Positions 34,664 through 45,877 of a DNA stretch of 64,000 nucleotides are shown piece by piece. The stretch comes from Cunninghamia lanceolata (lineage: Eukaryota; Streptophyta; Pinopsida; Cupressales; Cupressaceae), in assembly GCA_027924645.1 (NCBI GenBank), contig BSBN01000187.1:12604001-12668000 (forward strand), in the 5' to 3' direction. The number at the start of each line of letters is the position of its first letter. The stretch's first letter is position 1. The notes beneath the pieces were generated by a model. The model was given only the letters and a program-made list of their open reading frames with translations. It did not search any database and was not told where the DNA came from. The translations under genes and the position numbers were made by a program.

Positions 34664-37600
34664 ATAAGGGAGAGATAAAGGGGAGGGGGAGCGAGAGGGA
34701 GAGATGGGGGAGATAGAGTGGAGAGATAGGGAGATAGAGGAATGAAAGGGGAGAGAGAGGAAAGAGATAGGGAGGCAGGGAGAGATAGAGGAGACATAGG
34801 GGAGAGATAGGGAGATGTCTAGAGACATAGGGAGAGAGATTGAGAGGTAGAGGAACGATAGAGATAGGGAGATAGGGGAAAGATGGGGAAAAGATAGGGA
34901 GATATAGATTTAGGGTTGCTTGGGTTTAGCGTTTAAAGGTTAGCATTTAGGGTTTAGGGGTTAGGGTTTTGAGTTTTGGGTTTAGAGGTTTAGGGTTTAG
35001 AGAGAGATAGAGCGATAGAAAGAGAGAGAAGGAGATAGAGAGAGATAGCTAGAGAGAGAGGAGACAAATGGGAGAGATAGGGAGTGAGGGAGATGTCTAG
35101 AGACATAGGGAGAGAGATTGAGAGGTAGAGGGATGATAGAGATAGGGAGATAGGGGAGAGATAAGGAAATAGAGGTTTAGGGTTGCTCAAATTTAGGGTT
35201 TAAGGGTTAGGGATTAGGGGCATTATTTAGGGTTTAGGGTTTAGTGGTTAGAGGTTAGGGTTTAGGGTTTATAGTTTAGGGTTTAGAGAGAGAGAATCGT
35301 TACTGAGAGATAGAGGGGACATAGGGAGATAGAGAGTGAGGGAGATGTCCAGAGACATAGGGAGACATATTGAGAGGTAGAGGGATGATATAGGGAGATG
35401 GGGGAGAGATAGCGAGATAGCAGTTTAGGGTTTCTTAGGTTTAGAGTTTAGGGTTTAGGGGTTAGTTTTTAGGGGCACTATTTAGGGTTTAGGAGATTGG
35501 GATTAGGGACATTATTTAGGGTTTTAGGGTTTAGGATTGCTTAGGTTTAGGGTTTAGGGCTGAGGGTTTAGGGATTTAGGGATTAGGGTTTAGGGGTTTA
35601 GGGTTTAGAGAGAGAGAGGACCAATAGGGTGAGATAGAGGAGATAGAGGGGAGAGATAGGGAGATAGAGAGTGAGGGAGATGACTAGAGACATAGGGAGA
35701 GATATTGAGAGGTAGAGGGATGATAGAGATATGGAGATAAAGGTCTAGGGTTGTTCAGGTTTAGGGTTTAGGGGCATTATTTAGGGTTTAGGGGTTTATA
35801 ATTGCTTGAGTTTAGGGTTTAGGGGTTACTGTTTAGGGGCATTATTTAGGGCTTAGGGTTGCTCAGGTTTAGGGTTTATGGGTTAGGGTTTAGGAGTTGA
35901 CAGTGTTGGGTTTATAGAGAGAGAGATGACTGATAGGGAGAGATAGATGAGACAGAGGGAAGATATAGGGAGATAGAGAGTGAGGGAGATGTCTAGAGAA
36001 GGATGATAAGGATAAGGAGATAGGGGAGAGATAGGGAGATAGAGGTTTAGGGTTTATGTGTTAGAGGCCTTATTTAGGGTTTAGGGGTTAGGGTTTAGGG
36101 GTATTATTTAGGGATTAGGGATTTAGCGTTGCTCAGGTTTAGGGTTTAGGATTCAAGGGTTAGTGGTTGGGGTTTAGGGGTTTAGGGTTTAGGTTTAGGG
36201 GTTTAGAGCTTATAGACAAAGAGAGGACCAATAGGGAGAGATAGAGGAGAAAAAGGGGAGAGATAGGGAGATAGAGTGAGGGAGATGTCCAAAGACATAG
36301 GGAGAGAGATTGAGAGGTAGAGGGACGATAGAGATAGGGAGTTAGGGGAGAGATAGGGATATTGAGGTTTGGGGTTGGTTGGGTTTAGGTTTTAGGGTTT
36401 AGTGGTTAGGGGTTAGGGTTTAGGGGCATTATTTAGGGTTTAGGGTTTAGGGGCTAGGGTTTAGGGTTTAAGGGTTTAGGGTTGCTCAGGTTTATGGTTT
36501 AGAGTTTAGGGGTTAGTGTTTATTGGTTTAGGGTTCAGGGTTTAGGGGTTTAGGGTTTAGAGAGAGATAGAGAGGACTGATGGGGAGAGATGGAGGAGAC
36601 AGAGAGGAGAGATAGGGAGATAGAGAGTGAGGGAGATGTCCAGAGATATAGGGAGACAGATTGAGAGGTAGAGGGATGATAGAGATGGGGAGATGGGGGT
36701 GAGACAAGGAGATAGTGGTTTAGGGGTTAGGGTTTAGGGTTTAGGGGCATTATTTAGGATTTAGGGTTTAGGGGTTAGGGGCATTATTTAGGGTTTAGGG
36801 TTTAGGGGTTTAGGGGTTAGGGGCATTATTTAGGGTTTAGCGGTTTAGGATTGCTCAGGTTTAGGGTTTAGGGGTGAGGGGTTAGGGTTTAGTGGCTTAG
36901 GGGTTTAGGGTTTAGAGAGAGAGAGAGAGGACTGATAGGGAGAGATAGAGGAGATAGAGGGGAGAACCTGGGAGATAGAGAGTGAGGGAGATGACCAGAG
37001 ACATAGGGAGAGAGATTGAGAGGTAGAGGGATGATAGAGATGGGGAGATAGGGGAGAGATAGGGAGATAGAGGTTTAGGGTTGCTCAGTTTTAGGGTTTA
37101 GGGTTTGGGTTTAGGGTTACTTGAGTTTAGCGTTTAGGGATTAATGTTTAGGGGCATTATTTAGGGTTTAGGTGTTTAGGGTTTCTTGAGTTTAGGGTTT
37201 AGGGGTTGAGGGTTTTGGGTTTATAGAGAGAGAGGACCGATAGGGAGAGATAGAGGAGATAGAGGGGAGAGATAAGGAGATAGAGAGTGAGGGAAATGTC
37301 CAGAGACATAGGGAGATAGATTGAGAGGTAGAGGGATGATAGAGATAGGAAGATAGGGGAGAGATATTGAGATAGAGGTTTAGGGTTACTCAAGTTTAGG
37401 GTTTATGGGTTAGGGGTTAGTGTTTAGGGGCCTTATTTAGGGTTTAGGGTTTAGGCTTTAGGGGTTAGGGGTTAGGGTTTAGGGTTTAAAGGAATTATTT
37501 AGGGATTAGGGATTTAGGGTTGCTCGGGTTTAGGGTTTGTGGTTCACAGTTTAGGGGTCACGATTTAGGGGTTTAGGTTTAGGGGTTTAGGGTTTATAGA

Positions 37601-38510
37601 CAGAGAGAGGACTAATAGGGAGAGATAGAGGAGACAGAGGGGAGAGTAGGGAGATAGAGAGTGAGGGAGATATCTAGAGACATAGGGAGAGAGATTGAGA
37701 GGTAGAGGGACGATAGAGATAGGAAGATAGGGGAGAGATAGGGAGATAGAGGTTTAGGGTTGCTCAGGTTTAGGGGTTAGGGGTTAGGGTTTAGGGGTTT
37801 AGGGTTTCTTGGGTTTAGGGCTTAAGGCTTAGGGTAAATAGGGGTTTAGGGTTTAGAGAGAAAGGATTGATAGGGAGAGACAGAGGAGACATAGGGGACA
37901 AATAGGGAGATAGATAGTGAAGGAAATGTCCATAGACATAGAGATAGAGATTGAGAGGTAGATGGATGATAGATATAGGGAGATAGAGGTTTAGGGTTGC
38001 TCAAGTTTAGGGTTTAGAATTTAGGATTTAGTGGTTAGGGTTTAGGGTTTATGATTTAGGGGCATTATTTAAGACTTATAGTTTAGGGATGCTCAGGTTT
38101 AAGGTTTAGGGTTTAGAAGTTTAGTGTTTAGGTGTTTATAAGTTAAGGGAGACAGAGAGAGAGGAGATAGATAGGTAGAGATAGGGAGATAGGGATATAG
38201 GGAGAGATAGAGGAGACAATGGGGAGAGATAGCGAGATAAAGAGTGAGGGAGATGTCTAGAGACATAGGGAGAGAGATTGAGAGGTAGAGGGATGATAGA
38301 GATAGGGAGATAGTGGAGAGATATAGGGAGATAGAGGTTTAGGTGTACTTGGGTTTAGGGTTTAGAGTTTAAGGGTTATGGTTTAGGGTTTAGGGTTTTA
38401 GGTTTAGGGTTTAGGGAGAGATAGAAAGAGAGGGATAGCTAGATAGGGAGATAGTGGAGAGATATAGGGAGATAGAGGTTTAGGTTTACTTGGGTTTAGG
38501 GTTTCATTTT
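34664..38510. repeat. Interstitial telomere-like / GAGATAGGGA complex satellite array
   Basis: About 3.85 kb made of two alternating modules. One is purine-rich, GAGAGATAGGGAGATAGAG with a diagnostic GTGAGGGAGATGTCYAGAGACATAG. The other is TTTAGGG-rich with a recurring GGCATTATTTAGGGTTTAGG. The diagnostic word appears near 35088, 35337, 35669, 35970, 36276, 36627, 36983, 37288, 37661, 37917 and 38246, giving higher-order units of about 250-370 bp. Units are diverged and vary in the number of TTTAGGG copies. TTTAGGG is the Arabidopsis-type plant telomere repeat; large interstitial blocks are known in conifers. The minus-strand Ser/Leu-rich ORFs here are artefacts. Confidence 0.9.
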
Positions 38511-38533
38511 AGAGCGCTCTAGTTTAGAACTTG

Positions 38534-38551
38534 CTCGCATTATAATGTGAG
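38534..38551. repeat. Near-palindrome right of the array
   Basis: CTCGCATTATAATGTGAG, one mismatched pair. Followed by AACTAGTTAAAATGAT, comparable to AAGTAATTAAAATGAA after the left palindrome. Confidence 0.6.
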
Positions 38552-38946
38552 TGTGTTTTGAACTAGTTAAAATGATGTCTAACATCCTAAAAAAAGGCAT
38601 GGCACTTGATTTTTGGTGCACATGCTCTATTTTATTTCATGTTCTATGTTTTTTCTGACATTGAAAGAGACTTTTCATGATTTTGAGGTTCTCCCAGCAT
38701 TGGTTGACAAAATTGATGCACTTTGTGTTCTTGTTTTGATACACAAGATTCCAATTACATGTTTTAAATTTAGATTTGATATTGGAAAGCATGTTTTTCA
38801 AGTTTTGAGGGATTGCAACACCAGATTGAATAAATTAACTAGTTTTTTGTTTTATATTGACAAAAAACAATGTAATTGTGCATGTTTTGTATTATAACTT
38901 GATAAATTATCAGATATTTTTTGTGTTCTTTTGACCATTGTTTTAG
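38552..38946 (+). other. Sequence before gene H; possible intron or 5' region
   Basis: A 94-codon ORF at 38613-38897 has no recognisable similarity. A pyrimidine stretch ending TTTTAG at 38946 could be a 3' splice site in front of the gene H reading frame. Not resolved. Confidence 0.3.
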
Positions 38947-39850
38947 AGTGATATAGAATTCAATACAATGCGAAGGAAACAAGTAAAAACTCTAAAACCA
39001 GAGGAGCATGAAGACAAGAATGAAAAGAAAAGAGAATGAATGAGACAACTTTGTGACAATAAGAAATTAAACTTTACAAATGAACGTGAACCGTCTTTAC
39101 CAATTGAATTGGATGATGAAGCATTGAAGAGAGAGAAGGAATTTGAGAAACAAAGGGAACGAATGAAAAACATTCATGCAAGTAAGAAATTAAATGTGGG
39201 AGAACTTGAAGGGATGTCATCTTTGCCATCACAGTTTGATAATGTAGAAAATGTTCAATCTCCAATTGAAAATTATGATGCATTTGCAAATGTTGTAGTA
39301 GATGATACACCAATCGATCAAGTGTTTAGTGATAAAAATTATCTTGTGAATCAAGTTTTCCATTGAGAACACCTAGAATTTTGTGTAAAAAGCCTATGTT
39401 TTTTATTGAAATTGATGAGAATATTCTAAAACCAATGGTTGATGAGATTCTTGAATGTACTTGTAGAATAAATGTGAATAAGATATGGAACATGTTTTTT
39501 CAAAACATAAGTGAAACTAGAAGATGCCAATTATTTATTGAGATGGTAAAAAATCTAAAGTTTAGGCCAATCATGAAGATTCTTGGCCTAAGAACATCAA
39601 GTGCTAATAGTGAAAAATATATTGTAAGAAATCTAATAAATGCATATCAAAATATTGGTTCCACCTCATGCACCAAAGATGCTAATGCTACATGACGTGT
39701 CATTACATCAACTATTGTAAGAAATCAAATAAAGAAATCTCACTTGATAAGAAAAATAAGTCAAGTACTAAATATAAATAGAAAAACTTTGATGAAAGTA
39801 GTTGGGAGGTGTGAAAGAATTGAGGACCCAAATAGCAATGAACTATGGGC

Positions 39851-39855
39851 ATTTT
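39851..39855. repeat. Target-site duplication of the TRIM, left copy
   Basis: ATTTT; right copy ACTTT at 40189-40193, one C/T difference. The gene H frame supports TTTT-CT at the empty site. Confidence 0.7.
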
Positions 39856-39993
39856 TGTTGAGCTGCTGCTCATATGGACTACCTAGGACTTGAACCTAGG
39901 ACCTTCTATTTGCTGCTAGAGTGCTCTACCAGCTGAGCTACTGGCCCCTTGTGACCAGCCCATCATCAGTTTGGGTGTGGCTTACTTCCAACA
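39856..39993 (-). repeat. TRIM LTR, left copy (3' LTR in element orientation)
   Basis: 138 bp, TGTTGAGC...TTCCAACA on the plus strand. Confidence 0.9.
39876..39947 (-). ncRNA. tRNA-like sequence in the left TRIM LTR
   Basis: 72 nt on the minus strand. Box A TAGCTCAGCTGG lies in a D arm with GCTC/GAGC pairing. Box B GGTTCAAGTCC lies in a T arm with stem CTAGG/CCTAG. The 5' acceptor strand GGGCCAG pairs with GTAGTCC at five of seven positions, counting G-T. The anticodon arm has TCTA/TAGA around an oversized loop, so it is unlikely to be a working tRNA; the Pol III promoter boxes are intact. Confidence 0.75.
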
Positions 39994-40003
39994 CCCCCCT
40001 TAA
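39994..40003 (-). other. Polypurine tract of the TRIM
   Basis: TTAAGGGGGG on the minus strand, directly adjoining the LTR. Confidence 0.8.
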
Positions 40004-40032
40004 GCCACACTACAGGTGCTTGGGGATCCTAG

Positions 40033-40048
40033 CCTCGCTCTGAGACCA
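40033..40048 (-). other. Primer-binding site of the TRIM
   Basis: TGGTCTCAGAGCGAGG on the minus strand, 2 nt from the LTR. It differs from the initiator-Met PBS core TGGTATCAGAGC at one position. Confidence 0.75.
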
Positions 40049-40050
40049 AT

Positions 40051-40188
40051 TGTTGAGTTACTTCTCATATGGACCAACTAGGACTTGAACCTAGGACCTT
40101 CCATTTGCTACTAGAGTGCTCTACCAATTGAGCTACTGGCCCCTTGTGACCAGCCCTTCGTCGGTCCAGGTGTGGCTTACTTTCAACA
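40051..40188 (-). repeat. TRIM LTR, right copy (5' LTR in element orientation)
   Basis: 138 bp, TGTTGAGT...TTTCAACA on the plus strand; same length as the left copy. Confidence 0.9.
40071..40142 (-). ncRNA. tRNA-like sequence in the right TRIM LTR
   Basis: 72 nt on the minus strand. Acceptor GGGCCAG pairs fully with TTGGTCC (two G-T pairs), and an A discriminator follows. D stem GCTC/GAGC, box A TAGCTCAATTGG, T stem CTAGG/CCTAG with a 7-nt TTCAAGT loop, box B GGTTCAAGTCC. The anticodon stem is poor. This copy sits in the 5' LTR, so a Pol III transcript from it could read into the element. Confidence 0.8.
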
Positions 40189-40965
40189 ACTTTCTAGTAG
40201 ACTCCCACAGAAAGATAAAGCCATAGTAGAAGCCTTAAAATTCCTAATTGAGGAGTTTTGGTCCAATAACACAAGAGTATCTCCCAATCAAAGGGATGTT
40301 GTAAGAAGGAGAATTGGTTGTCAAAACTATGAGCCACATCCAAAACATTTATTAGATATGACTCAAACACAATTTTCTCCAAATTTGTAGTTACTTATCC
40401 TCAAATTCAAATTAGTCAAAAGTATTTTGAAATAGAAAAACTTGTTGTAGAGTTCACATGGAATTTTCTATGCATTATGATGTTTATCAACAAATATGTG
40501 TAACTTTGCATACTAACGATGTTTTGTAGGAGTGTATGATAGAAGCTCCACCTAAATCGACAAGAGATTTCATTTCAAGCTTTTTTTATGAAATGGTAGA
40601 TGGAAAAATGTTTTATAAGACATCATGTTTGGATGGAACATGTGATAGTTGTGGTGGTTCACAACATTTGAGAACTTGTGTGAACATGGAGAGTGCACAT
40701 GCAATTGGAAATGAATTAGCACCTTTTGGAAAATATAAGATAGTGGAATATAGTCTAAAAGATGCTAAAGAAGGAAAAAGGTGTGAATTGGTTAGTGAAG
40801 AAATACCAGTATCTACATTTATGCCTATTTTTCAAAAAAAGATAGTTTATGACTATGCAAGGCATACACACAAAGCTCGATGGTTGGACTTGTAATTCAA
40901 GTTATGAAAGGACACATTTCCTCTTCATATGATTGTGTCAATTGTTGACTTTGTAGAGAATCATA

Positions 40966-43900
40966 TGTTGGTTTTTATTTGATTCCGGACTTTATCTCAT
41001 GAAATAGCCTATGATTTAGCCACTTTCAATATTCAGGTATCATGAGGGGCCGATGACAACATAGGTAAAAGTTAGAATAACTTTCCTTCTATACTTTAGG
41101 CTCTACAGAACCTGGGAGGGTAATCCCTTGACAACATTTAATAATCTCCTACACCAATTTATTACAAATACTGAACTAGCAGATGTGTTCTATGCATATT
41201 TGCTTGAGGATTATAAAAAAATATGAGGACCTGGTTTAAGTTTCTCAAGCTTTTAGTGTTTCTCAAGACCATAGTATAGAAATAGACTTTCCTTCAACAT
41301 ACATTTATGAATGATATTAGATTTTTTAAAGGTGTTTGGGCTTGCTTGACCTTGGCGTTGAAGAACACATACAGATGCAAGAAATGGGTGCCTTAGCCTA
41401 AGGGCATAGAGTTAAAACTAAATGTAACTAAAAACTATTAATAGCATTCAACCTGGACATCATAGAGATTTATAATATTGCCTTACAACATTATACTCAA
41501 TATTTCTAAATCAATCATACTTATGATATCCTTGTATACATTCACACAAATCTAAGTTTCTATCAAAGCATTTAACTCATTCTTTGAACAAGAGCCTTTC
41601 ATAGAAAGATACATCCACAAGAAATTTCATGGAGACAAACTGAACAATATTTGATTTATTCATTTCATGATTTGTGTAAACTACACCTCATGAGACAACC
41701 AACCTTAGAAATTTACCATTTGCATTCATTTAGATGCTAGTACTATCAAATAAATTTACAAAAAACATACAATCCAAACTCAACACCCTAAAACTAAACA
41801 CAACTTCTATTCTTTGCATTTTCTACCAACATTATACCAAGAGATCAACCAAGAAAAACTGCCCTACAAAATGGCTTTGAAATCCCTTTTATAATACAAG
41901 GGAGCAACAAGCATTGGGCCACTTGCACATGACAGATGTCACATTTTTACTTGACAATCAAAACACAACATAATTCTAAAGTAACCATCCTTAACCACTA
42001 AGGCATGCCTCTCTATAGAAAATCATCACCTTTAGCAAATAGGAGCAACTAATTTTGTCTTGTATGCTTTCTTACTCTTCATACGGAGGCAAACAGAATA
42101 TCGATAGGTGGCATTTTGTTAGATGCTCTTTCAGATTTCACCACCTTTAATTTCCAGATACTTGTTCCTAGTACAAGCATCCTCTACTCTGCCTCTGTCT
42201 CCACACATGAAGAAGTAAGAATACCTACAAGGGACCGCATCAAAAGGAAACCTAGGAAATTCCCTTCATTAAGCCCAATCCTAGGCATAACCAAGTGACT
42301 CCCCATATCTCAATGGGAGATTGCCAACCACCTCAACCAGACAAAAACTTGAGGAAGCCACTCATAGCTGGTTATGGCAGTACCAAAATTCTAGCTCGGA
42401 AGGAAGCAGTAATAATCGTAACTTGCCCCTCCACTTCCACTTGTTTCATCCAAGAGGACAACACTCCTTCCATTGTTGCCTAAGCTCTGTCAGAACTCAT
42501 AGTGCTAGGGAGGGGAAGAGAGAACAATGATACCTCTTCGCCTCTGAGCCCAATATAGAGACTCACAAGAAAAGGAAGTTACAGAAGTCTACAGACTGGC
42601 ACTCAAAGTCCTCAACTAGATAAAAACAAGGAGAATTGAAGGGCCTACAATGATTCAATAGATGCTATTTTGCTTCCTGAATTTTCCTTGCACCACCTAT
42701 TCCATAGAAAAATCTTCTAATTCCTTAATCTTGTAAGGACATATCCTCAACCATGAGAATAGAGAAGAAAATCCTAAGGAATATGATGATAGACATAGCA
42801 TACTAAAAAGATGGAGATCCATATTGCTTTCTTAGAAGGAAATAGTGAACAAAGTAACAACATAAGTGTCTATTTATAAAAAAACTGTAGAAGCTCCCAT
42901 ACTTTCTATAATCACGCTCTTTCAATTTACCTTATAAAATTTTATCCGTTAGTACCATGGCCCTATTGATTATAAATGGAAATCCTTCAACAACCTGCCA
43001 ACACTGTTGAAAAAGGAAAAGGAGGCGACACTCTGCATCATGTCAATTTCCCACAACTCAGTACTGACAATTTCCACAATGATAAAACCAAACCTAACCC
43101 CTTGGTCTTAGCAATTATTCCATTTCAAACAAAACACTCAATTCAAACCTATTGTCACATGAGCAAGAAATCCCCTCAAGCCTGGAACAGATCCCCAAAA
43201 GTTGATTTTGCACCCAGTCGATCTCCTCACAGGCTGACCTCCTTATACAGTGGTGGCGAAGAGAACTCATTGCACGTTTGGAAAAACCTACCACTACACT
43301 GACTTGTTGATCCCTGTACGCCATCACCTTGCCATTTTTTTTGAAACTGGGCCATCGATGAGAATACCCTGCCACAAGATCAACAACCACCATGAACTCA
43401 TCGCTCATCACCTCCACGCTTTAAGACTTTTCAACACTAAAAAGTGATGCAAAGAATTCTCATGATGAATTGAGAAACTACCACATACCCACTTGTCACC
43501 CAAGACCTAGCCACCAACCTTGCCCCTAAAGCCATCACACATCGCGGTAAGCAATAATACTGGCTAACAGAAAACTATGATACAAAGAATTGCTGCGATG
43601 AACCATAGCCCCCGACATGTGGCAAGAAAACTGTCAACTTATGCCATCCTTCATCCATCGCACATCACACTTCTTAACAATACTTTACTATGCAATCTAT
43701 GGTGTGAAGACCTCCTTTGATGGACCAAGATAAGGACACATGGTGGAGATCAGACATTCAATGTGCACCACCCCTTTTATGCCTTTCTCACAAGATCAAT
43801 CTACGATGCAAAGAACACATGCAATGCCATATAGAAAAGAAAGGAATACTCAGCCACACATCGCATTTCAGAATGAAGCACTAGGAGAACAAATACGATG

Positions 43901-44366
43901 CGAAGGACATGCACAATGGAGGACTTAAGTTATAATATATGCGCACATGCTCAATAGGTTGTTTTAAAAGAGGGGCCACGCTAGGTCAAACGAACAAAAG
44001 GGACATAGATAAAAGGCACGCCCACTATCCAACATAAAGATAAAACATTATTTTTAATGAATTGGATACATGATAAAGATTTTAGGCCACAGATTTAAAT
44101 GGTGCCACTTGGAATGAAGGGTCAGTTGAAAACATGAAGATGTAGGCATAAGATACCATTAAACCAATTGGTAAACATGCTCATCTGATCAATAGGGGAA
44201 AAGAAAAGACTACCCAATGACCAAAGAATAGGGTTTTTTGATGGTTTCACAAGTTTTGATAAACCCTAAGCACTATTCCACATAAACCCTCACCCATAAA
44301 GACTAAGAAAAGGTTCAAAGATGGAAATTCACACAGAAGACCACAAGATTTTTACAAGTCTTATTA
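40966..44366 (-). repeat. LTR of element F, left copy
   Basis: 3,401 bp, collinear with the right copy at an offset near 16,174 in its distal part. It has none of the TGACGTCA or GTGATATT vocabulary of LTRs A, B and C. Short His/Pro/Thr-rich ORFs in it (for example 42976-43302 and its partner 59150-59359) are shared by both copies but not supported as genes. Confidence 0.88.
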
Positions 44367-45242
44367 GTGGCTCATATTTAGGGATGCTTGTTCACAAGAA
44401 TAAGGTGAGATTCTAGAAGATCTCCTAGTGAAGCAGACTAGACCAAACATAGAGAAATAGAACACCATGAAAAACAAAAATTAGCAACAAGATGGCCCAG
44501 GGCCACCCCAAAATAGAAAATGAGATCTGCCTCTTTCAAAGATTTTATTTTCCAATGTCTACATTAGGCCAAGATTAGAAATAACACTATCACATTTCTG
44601 ACTGCCCCTAGAGACTTCAAATCTGCCACTTTCAACTTGTCCTAGGCCTCTTTGACTTTGATAATTAAACACATACTAGAAAATCTCCTCACAAATCCTC
44701 AGGGTGACAAAATGATCCATCATATCAAGCCAGTTATAATATTTTGCATAATTGCTTTCATGGTCACTCTTAAGATTATCAGGCAGAGTTGGAAAATGAA
44801 AACATTCATAATCCATTAAATGATTTGCATCAGTACCATCATCTTCACCTACAACATCCATATCAAATGTGAAACACTCACAAGTAATGTCCTAAAGGAG
44901 CTCATCCATGTGCTGATTCATTTGCTTAGGGCCACATCCTAGCCCTATGTCAAATGCATCATCCTGACTAGAAATAACAAAATGAAATACATAATTTGAA
45001 TGATCATATACATTTTTCTCCCCACACAAGGATGTCTTACTCATAGGCACCATTTCAGGCTGTAATACTATTTATTTATGCTTGCTCACCTCCCATGAGT
45101 CATGAATTTTACCATATACACTAGTGCCCAATAATGGAGACCCAGCTATAAATGTAATAGTACTCCTTTCCAAGATGAAACCATCCACATTGGCATCTTC
45201 CAGGTTATCCATGTATTCCTCTAACTCCAAGAAATCCTCTTC
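44367..45242 (-). pseudogene. Element F gag, 3' remnant and untranslated end
   Basis: Minus-strand coding style (acidic, Asp/Glu/Tyr-rich) matches the C-terminal tail of element B's Gag, with a 61-codon open piece at 44676-44861. The very end, GAGCCAC next to the LTR on the minus strand, matches the corresponding end of element B. Confidence 0.55.
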
Positions 45243-45877
45243 TTATTCTTCAGATTTTGTATCTTTAGGATTCTCTATAAAGAGTGGGTTGTATCTATAC
45301 CAATAAGAATTATCACTTCTCACCTCAGATAAATCTGGAGGTTCATCATAAAGGGGATTATGCCTTATGTCCATTCCTACTATAAATATTTTTGTCTCCT
45401 CCTCATGGAGTTCCAAATCTTCCTCAGCATCACTATACTCTGAAGCAATATAGTCAATATCCTCCTCATAGGCATAATCACAATCAGTCATGAAATCACA
45501 ACAGCTAGTATTATCTTTCAATTCTTTTTTTGATTGCTCAGCACACATATCTAAAAATTCTACCATATCCACATAATCTAAGATAGCATAATCAAAAGGC
45601 CCTTCAAATTTCACAATATTATTAATCAACGGTGGTGATATTCTATCATTCACATACTCATCACAATGCATAACCTGATCATCTAAAAGTGAACTCATGT
45701 TATCAAAATCTTGTATGCTACTATTATCTTCATTGTAAATAAAACTTTTCAACTCTTCATCATGCAAGACACTATGACCAGTAGAGTAACAATCAACATG
45801 ATCAACTTCATGAATTGAATACACATGAACATGCCTAGTGATATCAAGATTATTATTGAGTGAGCTCTGAACTCTGG
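45243..45877 (-). pseudogene. gag: Element F gag, acidic C-terminal part
   Basis: Open on the minus strand from the element D junction to 45243. The acidic segment ends in HNPLYDEPPDLSEV and then WYRYNPLF, the same spaced motif as NPLYDEP and WCRINPLF in element B's Gag. This identifies the two as one family. Its N-terminal portion lies beyond element D at 49294-50456. The first part of the listed ORF reads out of element D's LTR and is not original. Confidence 0.75.

Larger units (their letters stand above)
39856..40188 (-). mobile_element. TRIM element with tRNA-like sequences in its LTRs (333 bp)
   Basis: Two direct repeats of exactly 138 bp (39856-39993, 40051-40188), each TGTTG...CAACA, enclose 57 bp. 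On the minus strand the interior starts AT then TGGTCTCAGAGCGAGG. This is a near-match to the initiator-Met PBS, TGGTATCAGAGC. The interior ends TTAAGGGGGG, a polypurine tract touching the next LTR. Flanking target duplications differ by one base, and removal restores the host reading frame. This is the architecture of a terminal-repeat retrotransposon in miniature: no coding capacity. Its LTRs carry 72-nt tRNA-like sequences. The LTRs differ at 16 of 138 positions, so the insertion is old. Confidence 0.9.
38947..40965 (+). pseudogene. Gene H, left part: transposase-like protein, broken
   Basis: The frame starts after a TTTTAG acceptor. It gives a Lys/Glu-rich N-terminal region (to 39366, one TGA), a shift of frame, then a globular part (39363-39695). 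After one more TGA it continues to 39855, where the TRIM interrupts codon ELWAF. Removing the TRIM plus one 5-bp duplication restores the frame exactly into SSRLPQKDKA. Further right come KTCCRVHMEF and a Cys-rich DGTCDSCGG..HLRTC motif (about 40440-40690), then VDFVENH at the element F boundary. I recognise the layout (a CC-H motif, then VDF-EN, then QFK and GHGKG motifs) from transposon-derived proteins of plants and animals. I cannot name the superfamily with certainty. Confidence 0.65.

Noticed and set aside
34451..34828. Arg-Glu and Ser-Leu repeat ORFs around the GA tract
   Set aside because: They are six-frame readings of the microsatellite and of the purine-rich array.
34990..37393. 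Ser/Leu/Pro/Tyr-rich minus-strand ORFs in the telomere-like array
   Set aside because: Recurring similar ORFs come from the repeat unit itself; no start context or codon bias supports coding.
39876..40142. Two functional tRNA genes
   Set aside because: Both lie at the same place in the two LTRs of a TRIM, their anticodon arms do not fold into a 5-bp stem with a 7-nt loop, and no T-run terminator follows. They are tRNA-like sequences, not tRNA genes.
42976..43302. Short ORF shared by both LTRs of element F
   Set aside because: The partner at 59150-59359 is shorter and differs by many replacements and a different end; no sign of constraint.
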